63,541 nucleotides of DNA, taken from assembly GCA_017548765.1 (NCBI GenBank), contig JAFYZH010000094.1, positions 1 to 63,541 of the forward strand. Direction: 5' to 3'. The DNA comes from Lachnospiraceae bacterium (GTDB taxonomy: Bacteria > Bacillota > Clostridia > Lachnospirales > Lachnospiraceae). Both the position numbers and the translations under genes were made by a program. Below, in pieces: positions 27,511-36,274 of this stretch (positions within the stretch are counted from its first letter, which is position 1; every line of letters starts with the position of its first letter). Under the pieces are notes generated by a model. It was not told the origin of the DNA and made no database searches. It saw only the letters and a list, made by a program, of their open reading frames with translations.

Positions 27511-28596
27511 TTATAAACTTCCTTCTCCAAACATACCTTTCATCTCAACCGAAGCGAAATCCTTCAGCGGAAGTTTAACCGGCTGTCCAGTCAGCTGGCT
27601 CTTATAAACTGCAAGAACCATCTCCAACGCATTACGTCCAGCAATAGCATCAACATATGGTTTCCGGTCATTTTGGATTGCATCGATCACGTCTGCAAAC
27701 AAACTGGTATGCCCATTACCATATACATTGCTGGTCGCTTCCTGAAGGCCCGCTTTATCAGCATCGCCTTCGCCTGCATCTGCGAAATTCCAAACATCGA
27801 TATTATTGCAAGAAGTGCCACCGAGTTTGACCGTTCCGTTTTCACCAAACATATAGAGGGTCTCCTCTAAATTCTTCGGATACACGTTTACGGTTCCTTC
27901 AATCGTACCGATAGCTCCACTCTTAAACTTCACTACAGCCATACCGATATCCTCACACTCGAGGTAATCATGATATCTCTGACGTGTCGCACCATATACC
28001 TCGTCTACTTCATCGCCCATCATCCAGCGAAGAAGGTCGATACCATGGATGCACTGGTTCATCAATGCTCCGCCATCGGAAGCCCATTTGCCTCTCCAGG
28101 GAGCCTGCTCATAGTATGCTTTATTTCTGTTCCAACGAACATGGATCGAACCATGAGAAACACGCCCGAAACGGCCACTTTCAACCGCACGGTGCATCTC
28201 CTGAACGGCGATGTTAAAACGGTTTTGATGACAAGCGGATACCTTGACGTGCTTCTCTGCCGCCCGCTTAATGATCTCATCCGCGTCGGCCAAGCTCATT
28301 GCTATCGGCTTTTCAATGATAACATTGATCCCTCTGTCAATACAAAACAGTGCGATTTCAGCATGAACTCCGCTATCTGTAGCGATAGACACCAACTCCA
28401 GTTCTTTGTGTTCGTCGATCATTTTCCGATAATCCGTATATCTCTCTACTGGTTTATCATAACCGGTTTTCTCAAAGAGAATGTCGATATTCCCAGGAAG
28501 CAGATCACATACGGCAACTAAATCCAAACCGTTATTCACAGTAGCTTTAATGTGGTTAACAGCTATACGTCCACAACCGATCAATGCATATTTCAT
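27511..28596 (-). CDS. Gfo/Idh/MocA oxidoreductase, WbpB/WlbA-like UDP-GlcNAcA 3-dehydrogenase
   Basis: NAD(P)-dependent sugar oxidase, 361 residues. Rossmann motif YALIGCGRIAVNH, catalytic-site EKPIAMS, KVSACHQNRFN, and the active-site His in NQCIHGIDLLRWMMG. This family includes WbpB/WlbA, which oxidise C3 of UDP-N-acetylglucosaminuronate so that a DegT-type aminotransferase can add an amino group. The next upstream gene is exactly such an aminotransferase, and a WbpA-type dehydrogenase is in the locus, so this role is well supported, though other 3-dehydrogenases in the family cannot be ruled out. Confidence 0.88.
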   Translation of the reverse strand: MKYALIGCGRIAVNHIKATVNNGLDLVAVCDLLPGNIDILFEKTGYDKPVERYTDYRKMIDEHKELELVSIATDSGVHAEIALFCIDRGINVIIEKPIAMSLADADEIIKRAAEKHVKVSACHQNRFNIAVQEMHRAVESGRFGRVSHGSIHVRWNRNKAYYEQAPWRGKWASDGGALMNQCIHGIDLLRWMMGDEVDEVYGATRQRYHDYLECEDIGMAVVKFKSGAIGTIEGTVNVYPKNLEETLYMFGENGTVKLGGTSCNNIDVWNFADAGEGDADKAGLQEATSNVYGNGHTSLFADVIDAIQNDRKPYVDAIAGRNALEMVLAVYKSQLTGQPVKLPLKDFASVEMKGMFGEGSL

Positions 28597-28610
28597 CTTT
28601 CGTCCCCCCC

Positions 28611-29789
28611 TTATTCCAGTACCTTCTTCAAAGTCGAGATAATGTAGTCCCGCTCTTCATCATACAGTTCCGGGAATACCGGAATGGCAAATGTAGTCTT
28701 ACTCAGTTCTTCTGTCACAGGCAGATCTCCTGCTTTATATCCCAACTGAGCGAATGCGCCTTGCAAATGCAACGGAACCGGATAATAGGTGCCACAGGAA
28801 ACCCCATCCTCATTTAACCGTTCCATGATCTTCTGCGCATTGGGGTGCTTGAGTGCATAAATGTAGTACGAATGCTCGCAATCTAAAGACTCATACGGAG
28901 TTTCATATGCAGTAGATTTTAATGCCTCGTTGTACAATGCTGCATTTTTACGTCTGCCCGCTATAAAATCATCCATGTGTGTGAGCTTCTTGCGAAGGAT
29001 TGCTGCCTGAACTGCGTCGAGTCTCGAATTATACCCGATCAAGTAATTATAGTATTTGCTTTCACCGTCAGGCATATTCTGCGGGAAAGGTATATTTTTC
29101 ATCTCATACTCTCTCTTCAGCGTCCAAAGTCCATCTTTTCCGGACCCGTGAACCTTCAAAGATCTGCAAGCACGGGCTATGTTTTCATCATCCGTCAGGA
29201 CCATGCCGCCATCGCCATCACATCCCAAATTCTTAGTCGGGAAGAACGAGAAACAAGATACATCGCCCAATGTATTCTTGCGTTCACCTTTATACTTCGT
29301 GCCGGCAGATTGGGCACAGTCAGCGACCAGATACAGATTATGCTTCTTGCAGATAGACCGAAGGGCATCCATGTCGCAACTCTGTCCATAAAAATGTACC
29401 GGCATAATAGCTTTGGTTTTCTCTGTTATAGCCGCCTCAGCCAACTTTGGATCCATGCAATACGTGTCGGGACATACATCAATGAACACAGGTGTCGCCC
29501 CCGTGGCTGCTATGCTTTCAGCCGTAGCAAAAAAGGTCCATGAAACCGTAATGACTTCATCCCCCTTACCTATACCAAGCGCACGCAAAGCCAACACGAG
29601 TGCATCTGTGCCGTTTCCGCATGATATACCATACTTTGCTCCCGCATAAGCAGCAAATTCCTCTTCAAAAGATGATACTTCACTGCCACCGATGTATCCA
29701 CCACTTCGTAGGACCTTCAGCGCTGCCTCTTCATACTCTGCAGCGTACGTTTCGTGCTGACGCTGGACATTCATTAGTTGGATTTTCAT
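28611..29789 (-). CDS. DegT/DnrJ/EryC1 PLP-dependent sugar aminotransferase (WbpE/WlbC-like)
   Basis: PLP-dependent aminotransferase of 392 residues. It has SCGNGTDALVLALRALGIGK, VTVSW-type strand with FFATAESI, PVHFYGQSCDM, VADCAQSAGTKYKG and the Schiff-base Lys in FSFFPTKNLGCDGDGG. It would aminate C3 of the 3-keto uronic sugar made by the oxidase encoded 15 bases downstream, using glutamate as donor. It opens a sugar-modification subset (28611, 27511, 25329, with 19140) parallel to P. aeruginosa wbpE-wbpB-wbpD-wbpA. The exact sugar position is inferred from context. Confidence 0.9.
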   Translation of the reverse strand: MKIQLMNVQRQHETYAAEYEEAALKVLRSGGYIGGSEVSSFEEEFAAYAGAKYGISCGNGTDALVLALRALGIGKGDEVITVSWTFFATAESIAATGATPVFIDVCPDTYCMDPKLAEAAITEKTKAIMPVHFYGQSCDMDALRSICKKHNLYLVADCAQSAGTKYKGERKNTLGDVSCFSFFPTKNLGCDGDGGMVLTDDENIARACRSLKVHGSGKDGLWTLKREYEMKNIPFPQNMPDGESKYYNYLIGYNSRLDAVQAAILRKKLTHMDDFIAGRRKNAALYNEALKSTAYETPYESLDCEHSYYIYALKHPNAQKIMERLNEDGVSCGTYYPVPLHLQGAFAQLGYKAGDLPVTEELSKTTFAIPVFPELYDEERDYIISTLKKVLE

Positions 29790-29880
29790 AAGTTTTATCC
29801 CTCCACTTATTCTTCAATAGGACTGTCCTCGTCCTTATCATTAACTATATAGTTTTTAACCTATCTATCCTTTAAAGCCC

Positions 29881-31338
29881 TTATGATGTATGCCATTGTC
29901 TCTTTATGCGCCGTCGCATAATAACAAAGAGATACAGGGCCATCCATATAGCCCCTACAAAGACCGCAATGACGCATCCACGTATGTCTGTTCCTATTTC
30001 TAGATACCTCATCAAAGCATAGATTGCCAAACCACTAACAGCATTAACGAGGGTGATCGTCAGTAAATCCACCCACGGGAATATTTTCGACATTGGTACG
30101 CCGGTAACCTTAGAAGATAGTTTGAGTTGAAAAAGATCTACAATTCCAACCGCGATAAACGTACTCCAGGCAGGGCCCGTAAAACCAAGTGTCATGTATA
30201 ATGCAAAGTTCAGACCCACATTGATCAGCATAGAAGAAACCGAACAGTAAAGAACCTTCTTCGTTTCACCATGAAGGCTCAACATAGTTCCAAAATAGGC
30301 CGTTCTCCAAAGCAGAATCAAGGCGTATACTCGAAATACCCCAGTCCCGGGAAGATACTTCGGCGAGTAAAGAATCACCATGACCTGTGGGGCAAATACC
30401 ACTAAAGCCGCAACACCAAAGCACATGAAAATATAGGTAAAGGCCGTAGTGTCCTTCCATAGATTCACTGCATCCTCGTCTTTCTTCTCTTTCACCATTT
30501 TTGATAATTTAGGCATCATAACCGCAACAAAAGATCCGGAAATGATAGATAATGGCAATTCCGTAGCCGCGTTGGTATAAATGGCTAAAGACTCTGTATC
30601 AAGGAAGCCTCCAATCATAAACTTGTCGACTTCTTTTGATATAATGCTTACCATATCGGATAATCCGATCGGCACAGAGAAAATAAGAATTCTTTTGCAT
30701 AGTTCCCAATCAATATGGAAGCGGAAACGTCCTGAAAGTTTTGCTCCTTCCCAATACACCAGCAGTCCGAATAGTATCTCTACAGCTACATACAGGCACA
30801 TATAGAAGAAAAAACTCTGATTGATGACCCGTGTGAGGATTATAATACCCAGCAGGCAGATACTGTTTATAAACGTATGTACGATCAGGGTTTTGGACTT
30901 GTGGGATGCAACGAGTAGATTTCCCCGTTCCTGAAGCGATATCTTAGCCCAAGGCATGATCACCGCAAAGAACCAAAAACTGTAGATACCATCATTTTCG
31001 AAGTACCAGACCTGAAACGGAAGCGACGCCAACATTACGAATCCGGCGATAAGTGCTAAAGCGGTATTTAAAGTAAAAAAGGTGTTAAGAAAGTTCTGCC
31101 TTTCACCAGCGTTTTCGGTTCGCGGCAAGAAGTAATTGATCGCATTCGGTATCCCCAAAAGGCAAAGTGTTGTAAGAAGATTTAACGTCAGCGTCAATTG
31201 CGAATACGTACCGTATTCTTCCAGCGATCTAAATCTAGCGAGAAGCATTGCCGTAGCCATCGTTATGGCTAAATTGACCATCTTACTGGCAGTTAATAGC
31301 GTAGCTTCTTTCTTTAGTGAGTTTTCGTTCTGTTTCAT
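29881..31338 (-). CDS. Wzx-type polysaccharide flippase
   Basis: Polytopic membrane protein of 485 residues with about 12-14 helices, of the MOP/PST family that flips undecaprenyl-linked repeat units. Typical features are ATLLTASKMVNLAITMATAM at the N-terminus, RFRSLEEYGTYSQ, VPIGLSDMVSIISKEVDKF and MIGGFLDTESLAIYTNA in the middle, and a basic C-terminus (RRRIKRQ). Its ATG overlaps the TGA of the polymerase gene (ATGA). Upstream of the next gene, 29790-29880 contains a 12-base palindrome AACTATATAGTT (about 29846-29857) of unknown role. Confidence 0.9.
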   Translation of the reverse strand: MKQNENSLKKEATLLTASKMVNLAITMATAMLLARFRSLEEYGTYSQLTLTLNLLTTLCLLGIPNAINYFLPRTENAGERQNFLNTFFTLNTALALIAGFVMLASLPFQVWYFENDGIYSFWFFAVIMPWAKISLQERGNLLVASHKSKTLIVHTFINSICLLGIIILTRVINQSFFFYMCLYVAVEILFGLLVYWEGAKLSGRFRFHIDWELCKRILIFSVPIGLSDMVSIISKEVDKFMIGGFLDTESLAIYTNAATELPLSIISGSFVAVMMPKLSKMVKEKKDEDAVNLWKDTTAFTYIFMCFGVAALVVFAPQVMVILYSPKYLPGTGVFRVYALILLWRTAYFGTMLSLHGETKKVLYCSVSSMLINVGLNFALYMTLGFTGPAWSTFIAVGIVDLFQLKLSSKVTGVPMSKIFPWVDLLTITLVNAVSGLAIYALMRYLEIGTDIRGCVIAVFVGAIWMALYLFVIMRRRIKRQWHTS

Positions 31339-32561
31339 GATCTTTTTCCTCCGGAACTAACCATGTTTTTCTTTGCTTTTTTCCACGCAAAAAAAGTTCC
31401 GTATGGAAGCCAAAAAGTGCTTTGCAGGCAGAGCGAACTGTTAAACATCAGCAGAAGAGTAGAAGTTACGTAAAACGGGAAGAAAAGAGATTCCCAATTG
31501 TGATCATGTATCTTTAAGCAACTTTCAATCCCCATTCTGAAATGCAGAAAGATCAGGATTCCGCCAAATACAATGCCAAAACTCAACAAAACTTCTAAGA
31601 CAAGGTTGTGCGCATAAATACTTATATCTCCACTTAATACGCGATCGTAACAAAGGCCGCGTCCAGTCAAAACATCTTCCTTTATAGCTTCCAGAACTCG
31701 AACCCAGATCTCATCTGTACGATGGGTCGAATAACTCAATCGACCAGCCGTTATCAACGTCAGGTTTCTGCTATACAAACCCATTTTGGAAACAAGATCC
31801 AGAATATATGACCAAATCTCATCTTGGAACAAATATAGCACGAACGTTACGAATCCCACCAATGAAACAACCGCGATTTTTTGATTAAATTTTGTATATC
31901 GAACAAAACAGAAACAGACAAAACCAACAATTGCCAACAAACTTCCCCGGTTTCCATATATAGCAATAAACAAAACAAAAACCACAGAAGATATATTGTT
32001 TACCACCCTCATTTTCCCTTCCGTTTCAAACGAATGGAAAATGATCAGCGGAATCCACACCGCTCCAGAAATACCTAATCCAACATAATTGACCGTCCCG
32101 GCACTGGTAGAATATAGCCCTTTTACCGTAACAAAGATCAACAGCGCCATATTTACATAGGCGATGATCAACAGTTTCTTTCTGAAGTCCTGCGGGTTTC
32201 TAATCAGTGAGAAAGCTACAAAATATACCCACAATTTAACGATTGCATACGGGTCGATCAACAAAGTATGTATATATTCTTTTTGCACGCCAGATGAACT
32301 GCCCCAACAAAGAAAGCATACGATCCCGGCCCCCAAGAGAAAGCATACCGCTCCCCAGTTTATCCTTCTTTGCTCCAGAACGAGCGAAGCAATCAGGAAT
32401 AAAAAAACAAAGTACCCCAAAATAACGTAGGGTATAGAAGGGAACAGTTTGGAAACATACTCTCGTGTTGAAAAAATAAACACGCAAGCCATCGCCAGAA
32501 AATCTATCAGTTGATTAACGGAAATCTTTATTCCTGTTCTGCTCAACACCCTACTGTGCAT
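31335..32561 (-). CDS. Wzy-like O-antigen/teichuronic polymerase or ligase
   Basis: Polytopic protein of 408 residues with about 10-12 membrane helices and a large external loop near 240-310 that ends in YAHNLVLEVLLSFGIVFGG, the hallmark (HNxxLE) of the Wzy_C/WaaL polymerase-ligase family. It would join repeat units outside the membrane after Wzx flipping. It overlaps the end of the upstream glycosyltransferase gene by 11 bases and the start of wzx by 4, indicating one operon. Family sequences are very divergent; polymerase is preferred because no other candidate is in the locus. Confidence 0.82.
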   Translation of the reverse strand: MHSRVLSRTGIKISVNQLIDFLAMACVFIFSTREYVSKLFPSIPYVILGYFVFLFLIASLVLEQRRINWGAVCFLLGAGIVCFLCWGSSSGVQKEYIHTLLIDPYAIVKLWVYFVAFSLIRNPQDFRKKLLIIAYVNMALLIFVTVKGLYSTSAGTVNYVGLGISGAVWIPLIIFHSFETEGKMRVVNNISSVVFVLFIAIYGNRGSLLAIVGFVCFCFVRYTKFNQKIAVVSLVGFVTFVLYLFQDEIWSYILDLVSKMGLYSRNLTLITAGRLSYSTHRTDEIWVRVLEAIKEDVLTGRGLCYDRVLSGDISIYAHNLVLEVLLSFGIVFGGILIFLHFRMGIESCLKIHDHNWESLFFPFYVTSTLLLMFNSSLCLQSTFWLPYGTFFAWKKAKKNMVSSGGKRS

Positions 32562-33711
32562 TCCTGGAACTATCCTTTCTGGCTAATATCCTTTGGTAAA
32601 CCTCTGTTATTTGCTTTGCTATTATCTCTGGGGAAAAATGATCATATGCATATGTCGATATCTTTTCCCTGTCAAACAGTCTCCAATGCTCCGCCATGTA
32701 CACCATGGTATCCGCAAGCTGATCTATATCATCCACATCGACCAGGCGGCCATTACTCTCATTTACAAAATCCTCGGGTCCTCCACATTTGGTTGCTATA
32801 ACAGGTAGCCCCAATGCCATTGCCTCGATGTATACAACTCCAAACGTCTCTACTCTTGATGACAACACGAATGCAGATGCGTCTTCAAATAATCCACATA
32901 AATCTTCCTTTACGTACTTTCCCATCAAACATACGGAAGACGAAAGTGAGTATTCGGTGATCATCTTCTCTAGTTTTGCTCGCTCACTGCCCTCTCCGAA
33001 TATCTTCAACTTAATGTTTGGACGTATGGTTAACGCTTTAGAAAAGGCCCGGATAAGTATATCGAACCCTTTTCGAGGAAGCAAATTACCCGCAGAAACA
33101 AACAAGCAGGACGTACTATCAGGCTGGGGCAAAGCACTCTTCCCAACGCCTATATTAGCAATGTTGTGAACGACAACAGATGAGCACCCAGTAGTCAACA
33201 AAAGATTATCCGCCAGTGGCTGACTAACCGTAATCAACTGATCGCACGCAGAATAAATTACACTAGCTCGTTTACAAACTCGCTTAGACAAATGCTCCAT
33301 ATTCATAAAGGAAGAATGCTCCGTTAATACAAGAGGGAGTTTCTTCTTTTGGCACACCTTCATTGCCGCTTTCCCCATTTTCAGGAAATGCGCATGAACG
33401 ATATCCGGTCTGCCAAATTCTTTCTCGATTTTGGGATAAAGCCGTTTAAAGCAAATCGAACGGATCGATCCTGCAACATCCTCCTGTATACCCCCTACCG
33501 GGAAGCTCATTTCGAAAACATCTATTCCATGCGAATCTACAAAATGGTTGTAGCCTAGTTTTCTCTTCCTTCGTATGGAACGGATATCCACTACAGCAAA
33601 AGCCACAGTATGTCCGGCAGCCTTAAGAGCGACCGCCTGATCCAATTCAAACATTCCGAGCTTATTATTCTCTGTTTTGGGATATCCTCTCGAAACAAAT
33701 AATATTTTCAT
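32551..33711 (-). CDS. GT4 family glycosyltransferase
   Basis: Classical retaining GT-B enzyme, 386 residues: MKILFVSRGYPKTENNKLG, DIVHAHFLKMGKAAM, LVLTEHSSFMN, FVSAGNLLPRKGFDILIRAF, KIFGEGSERAKLE and the E-x7-E donor motif in ETFGVVYIEAMALGLPVIA. No membrane helices. Its ATG overlaps the stop of the upstream GT gene. Sugar specificity is unknown. Confidence 0.92.
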   Translation of the reverse strand: MKILFVSRGYPKTENNKLGMFELDQAVALKAAGHTVAFAVVDIRSIRRKRKLGYNHFVDSHGIDVFEMSFPVGGIQEDVAGSIRSICFKRLYPKIEKEFGRPDIVHAHFLKMGKAAMKVCQKKKLPLVLTEHSSFMNMEHLSKRVCKRASVIYSACDQLITVSQPLADNLLLTTGCSSVVVHNIANIGVGKSALPQPDSTSCLFVSAGNLLPRKGFDILIRAFSKALTIRPNIKLKIFGEGSERAKLEKMITEYSLSSSVCLMGKYVKEDLCGLFEDASAFVLSSRVETFGVVYIEAMALGLPVIATKCGGPEDFVNESNGRLVDVDDIDQLADTMVYMAEHWRLFDREKISTYAYDHFSPEIIAKQITEVYQRILARKDSSRNAQ

Positions 33712-35000
33712 GTTTTCATACCATCTCGATCAAGACTCTTAATGATCCTGTCAATCTTCTTACTTAGATTTCTGTAATCATACATAGCTGCAGCATTTCG
33801 GGCATTTTCACAGTATCGCTCATACTCTTCCTTAGGCATTTCGCTAAAACGAATAACCGCATCTGCTAACTCATTTCCCGAAGGGTTACTCAATTCCACT
33901 CCTGCGCCGCTTCCCTCTACGATCGAATATGCAACGGTAAACGGAAGAATGATAGGTTTCCCGGCTGCCAAATAATCAAATAATTTGTTGAACGACATCC
34001 CATAGCGGCTCGAAACGACGCTGTTTCCCGTGCCGATGAAAAGATCTGCCCGCTTTGCTATGCCTGCGATATATTTCTTTTCGACATACCCTTTGAATAC
34101 GATGTTGTTCAGCCCTTCTTCTTTTAGTTTGTTCCTCATCTCTTCCAATTTGGTGCCGGCGCCCCACATCAGGATTTTCACCTTCTTGTATCCTCGAGAT
34201 TTAAGTGCTCTCGCCATTTCCAGAAAGAGAGGCATTTGATTCATGAATCGGATCGACCCGAGATATACCACCTTAAACAGTTCAGGATCATCTAAATCTT
34301 CATCTGCGAGAACGTAGTTAGCAGCATCATAGTCGCTTTCCGCAAGATCCACCCCGTTATTGATGTAGAAAACCTTCGAAAGATCGACCTTCCCACCATG
34401 CTTAGTATCCAATTTTTGTTCGATCAGGTACTTCTTTCCGCCACCGAAGGTAAAAACGAGGGCGTCCGCTTTCTCGTAGGTTTTTTTCATAAACCATCGT
34501 GCACCTTTAGCAATGAATCCGTTCGCCTTAATCGCACCATTAGTTATAAAGCCTTCCGGAACCAGATCCCTATGCTCACAAATGCACTTAACGCCATATT
34601 TTTTTGCAAGCTTAATACCGGCAACCAACGCAGTGGGATACATGCTCGAAGCATATATCACATCCGGAGTGCCGTTCTTCTTCGCTATCTTTTTACAAAC
34701 CTTAAACACATTCCTGTAATAGGACAGGATATTCAGTATTCTTCGGTAGTTATTCTTCTCATAATGAGTGGTCTTTACATAGTAGAAGTGTACTCCTTCG
34801 GAGACCCGCTCAACGCAATCTTTTCCATGCGTATCTACCGTTTTTCCGACATGATGCAATTCATTGCCGGCAAAAACGTATGGCTCATAACCTTGGCGTG
34901 CCAAATACTTTCCCAAGGCATAGTGTCTGATATGCGGCCCATCTTCCGGCATGTATGAGTTCTGATTCAAAAACCAGATTTTTACTTTTTTCCCTTCCAT
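33708..35000 (-). CDS. GT4 family glycosyltransferase (WbuB-like)
   Basis: GT-B glycosyltransferase, 430 residues. Begins with KIWFLNQNSYMPEDGPHIRH, resembling the WbuB/colanic-acid-type group; it has DVIYASSMYPTALVAGIKLA, CICEHRDLVPEGF, KVVYLGSIRFMNQMPLFLE, ILMWGAGTKLEEM and the donor-binding MSFNKLFDYLAAGKPII. Close homologues, as I recall, transfer amino-sugars such as FucNAc or GlcNAc; here that is only a suggestion. Its 3' end overlaps the next gene by 4 bases. Confidence 0.88.
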   Translation of the reverse strand: MEGKKVKIWFLNQNSYMPEDGPHIRHYALGKYLARQGYEPYVFAGNELHHVGKTVDTHGKDCVERVSEGVHFYYVKTTHYEKNNYRRILNILSYYRNVFKVCKKIAKKNGTPDVIYASSMYPTALVAGIKLAKKYGVKCICEHRDLVPEGFITNGAIKANGFIAKGARWFMKKTYEKADALVFTFGGGKKYLIEQKLDTKHGGKVDLSKVFYINNGVDLAESDYDAANYVLADEDLDDPELFKVVYLGSIRFMNQMPLFLEMARALKSRGYKKVKILMWGAGTKLEEMRNKLKEEGLNNIVFKGYVEKKYIAGIAKRADLFIGTGNSVVSSRYGMSFNKLFDYLAAGKPIILPFTVAYSIVEGSGAGVELSNPSGNELADAVIRFSEMPKEEYERYCENARNAAAMYDYRNLSKKIDRIIKSLDRDGMKT

Positions 35001-35050
35001 TTTCTCACCGTTGTATAATCCCTAACCTTCACTCTCACTCAACAAATCTC

Positions 35051-36064
35051 TCAATGAATATCTTTCATGATCTTCCTGTGAAGCCAAATACGACAGAGCA
35101 TATGGAACAGTTGTTTGTTAAACTTCCACGTCCAAAACATCAACCGCCGCTTGATCGGCCATTCTTTTGGTGTTTTTCGAATAGAACCAACGATCCTCTC
35201 TGCCTTTTTCACAGTGATATCCCCTTCTCCTTCGGAGGCATCCACCATTAAATATCTCATAGCGATATTCCACAGTAACTTACGATTTTCCTCCACCTGG
35301 CAGTTCTTTTTCCGCATAAATTCGTACATCTCCAACATGGAGATGAAATTATCCTTTACGTTTTTCTCAGTTAAACTATTTGAAATACTACTTTCTCTAT
35401 ATATGTGATTGATCAGAACATCCGGTATCATAGCTATCCGGCGCGCCTGAAAAACTAGTTTATATGTGGTCGCCACATCTTCAAAAACACGGCCTTCCGG
35501 ATAACGAACGGTGTTAAACAGCGACCTGTGATACAGTTTATTCCAAGCTATATTTCCGCCGCTTTTCATAGCAGTCTCTTGCGATACAACACCTTTCATC
35601 CATGTATTGCTAGATAGCTTTTTTATGGTTTTTTTGTATTTATCGTCCTGCTTTCGTTTGCTACGATTGTCTTTTATCCTTTTATCAGTAACGGGACGCC
35701 TATCAAACACTACCAGATCAGCGTCAAATTCCATCGCGGTATTATATGGTTTTTCGCAAAATTCAGGTTCCACCCAATCGTCGCTATCCACAAACATCAG
35801 CCAGTCTGACTGCGCCGCATCGATACCAACATTTCGCGCCGCACTCAAACCATGATTCTGCGTGTGAATGCATCTAAATATCGGCCACTCGAAGGATGAA
35901 TACATCTCGGCTATGGCTCCACTATTATCCGTAGATCCATCATCTATGCAGATCACTTCGATTTGTTTCATCGTCTGTCTTTTTAGACTATTGAGGCATT
36001 TTCTGATGTATGGTTCAACATTGTATACCGGTACGATCACCGAAATCAAAGGCTGGTCATTCAT
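35051..36064 (-). CDS. GT2 family glycosyltransferase
   Basis: Inverting GT-A enzyme of 337 residues and the first gene of the polysaccharide operon. ISVIVPVYNVEPYIRKCLNS, VICIDDGSTDNSG, GLSAARNVGIDAA and the DXD-type MFVDSDDWVEPE motif are all present, and the acceptor part has RVFEDVATTYKLVFQARR. No membrane helices. Preceded by AAAGGAAG and two candidate promoters. The initiating phosphoglycosyltransferase and the chain-length genes are not in the window. Confidence 0.92.
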   Translation of the reverse strand: MNDQPLISVIVPVYNVEPYIRKCLNSLKRQTMKQIEVICIDDGSTDNSGAIAEMYSSFEWPIFRCIHTQNHGLSAARNVGIDAAQSDWLMFVDSDDWVEPEFCEKPYNTAMEFDADLVVFDRRPVTDKRIKDNRSKRKQDDKYKKTIKKLSSNTWMKGVVSQETAMKSGGNIAWNKLYHRSLFNTVRYPEGRVFEDVATTYKLVFQARRIAMIPDVLINHIYRESSISNSLTEKNVKDNFISMLEMYEFMRKKNCQVEENRKLLWNIAMRYLMVDASEGEGDITVKKAERIVGSIRKTPKEWPIKRRLMFWTWKFNKQLFHMLCRIWLHRKIMKDIH

Positions 36065-36094
36065 TTTTCTTCCTTTCTACAAACCCTAACTGTA

Positions 36095-36123
36095 ATTTTA
36101 CCATATCAATGCCTTGTTGTCTA
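36095..36123 (-). promoter_or_regulatory. proximal promoter of the polysaccharide operon
   Basis: Minus strand TAGACA (36118-36123), 17 bases, TAAAAT (36095-36100), with TATGG giving an extended -10. It lies about 30 bases before the GT2 start codon. Confidence 0.6.
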
Positions 36124-36185
36124 TAATATTTCATCAAGGGAACATAAGGTCAAGGGTCTCACTTCGTTTTTTTTACCCATTTATT

Positions 36186-36213
36186 ATTTTACCATAACTA
36201 CCCTTGATTTCAA
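36186..36213 (-). promoter_or_regulatory. distal promoter of the polysaccharide operon
   Basis: Minus strand TTGAAA (36208-36213), 16 bases, TAAAAT (36186-36191) with GTTATGG before it. It matches the promoter at 20524-20552 closely and starts immediately downstream of the terminator of the preceding Ig gene. Confidence 0.6.
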
Positions 36214-36251
36214 CAAAAAAATATGACGGAACCCTTCAGCTTCCGTCATAT
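36214..36251 (-). terminator. rho-independent terminator of the three-gene Ig-repeat operon
   Basis: An 11-bp perfect stem (ATATGACGGAA, 36221-36231 with 36241-36251) followed on the minus strand by TTTTTTTG. Confidence 0.88.
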
Positions 36252-36274
36252 TTCACTTATCTTTTTTTCCCGTC

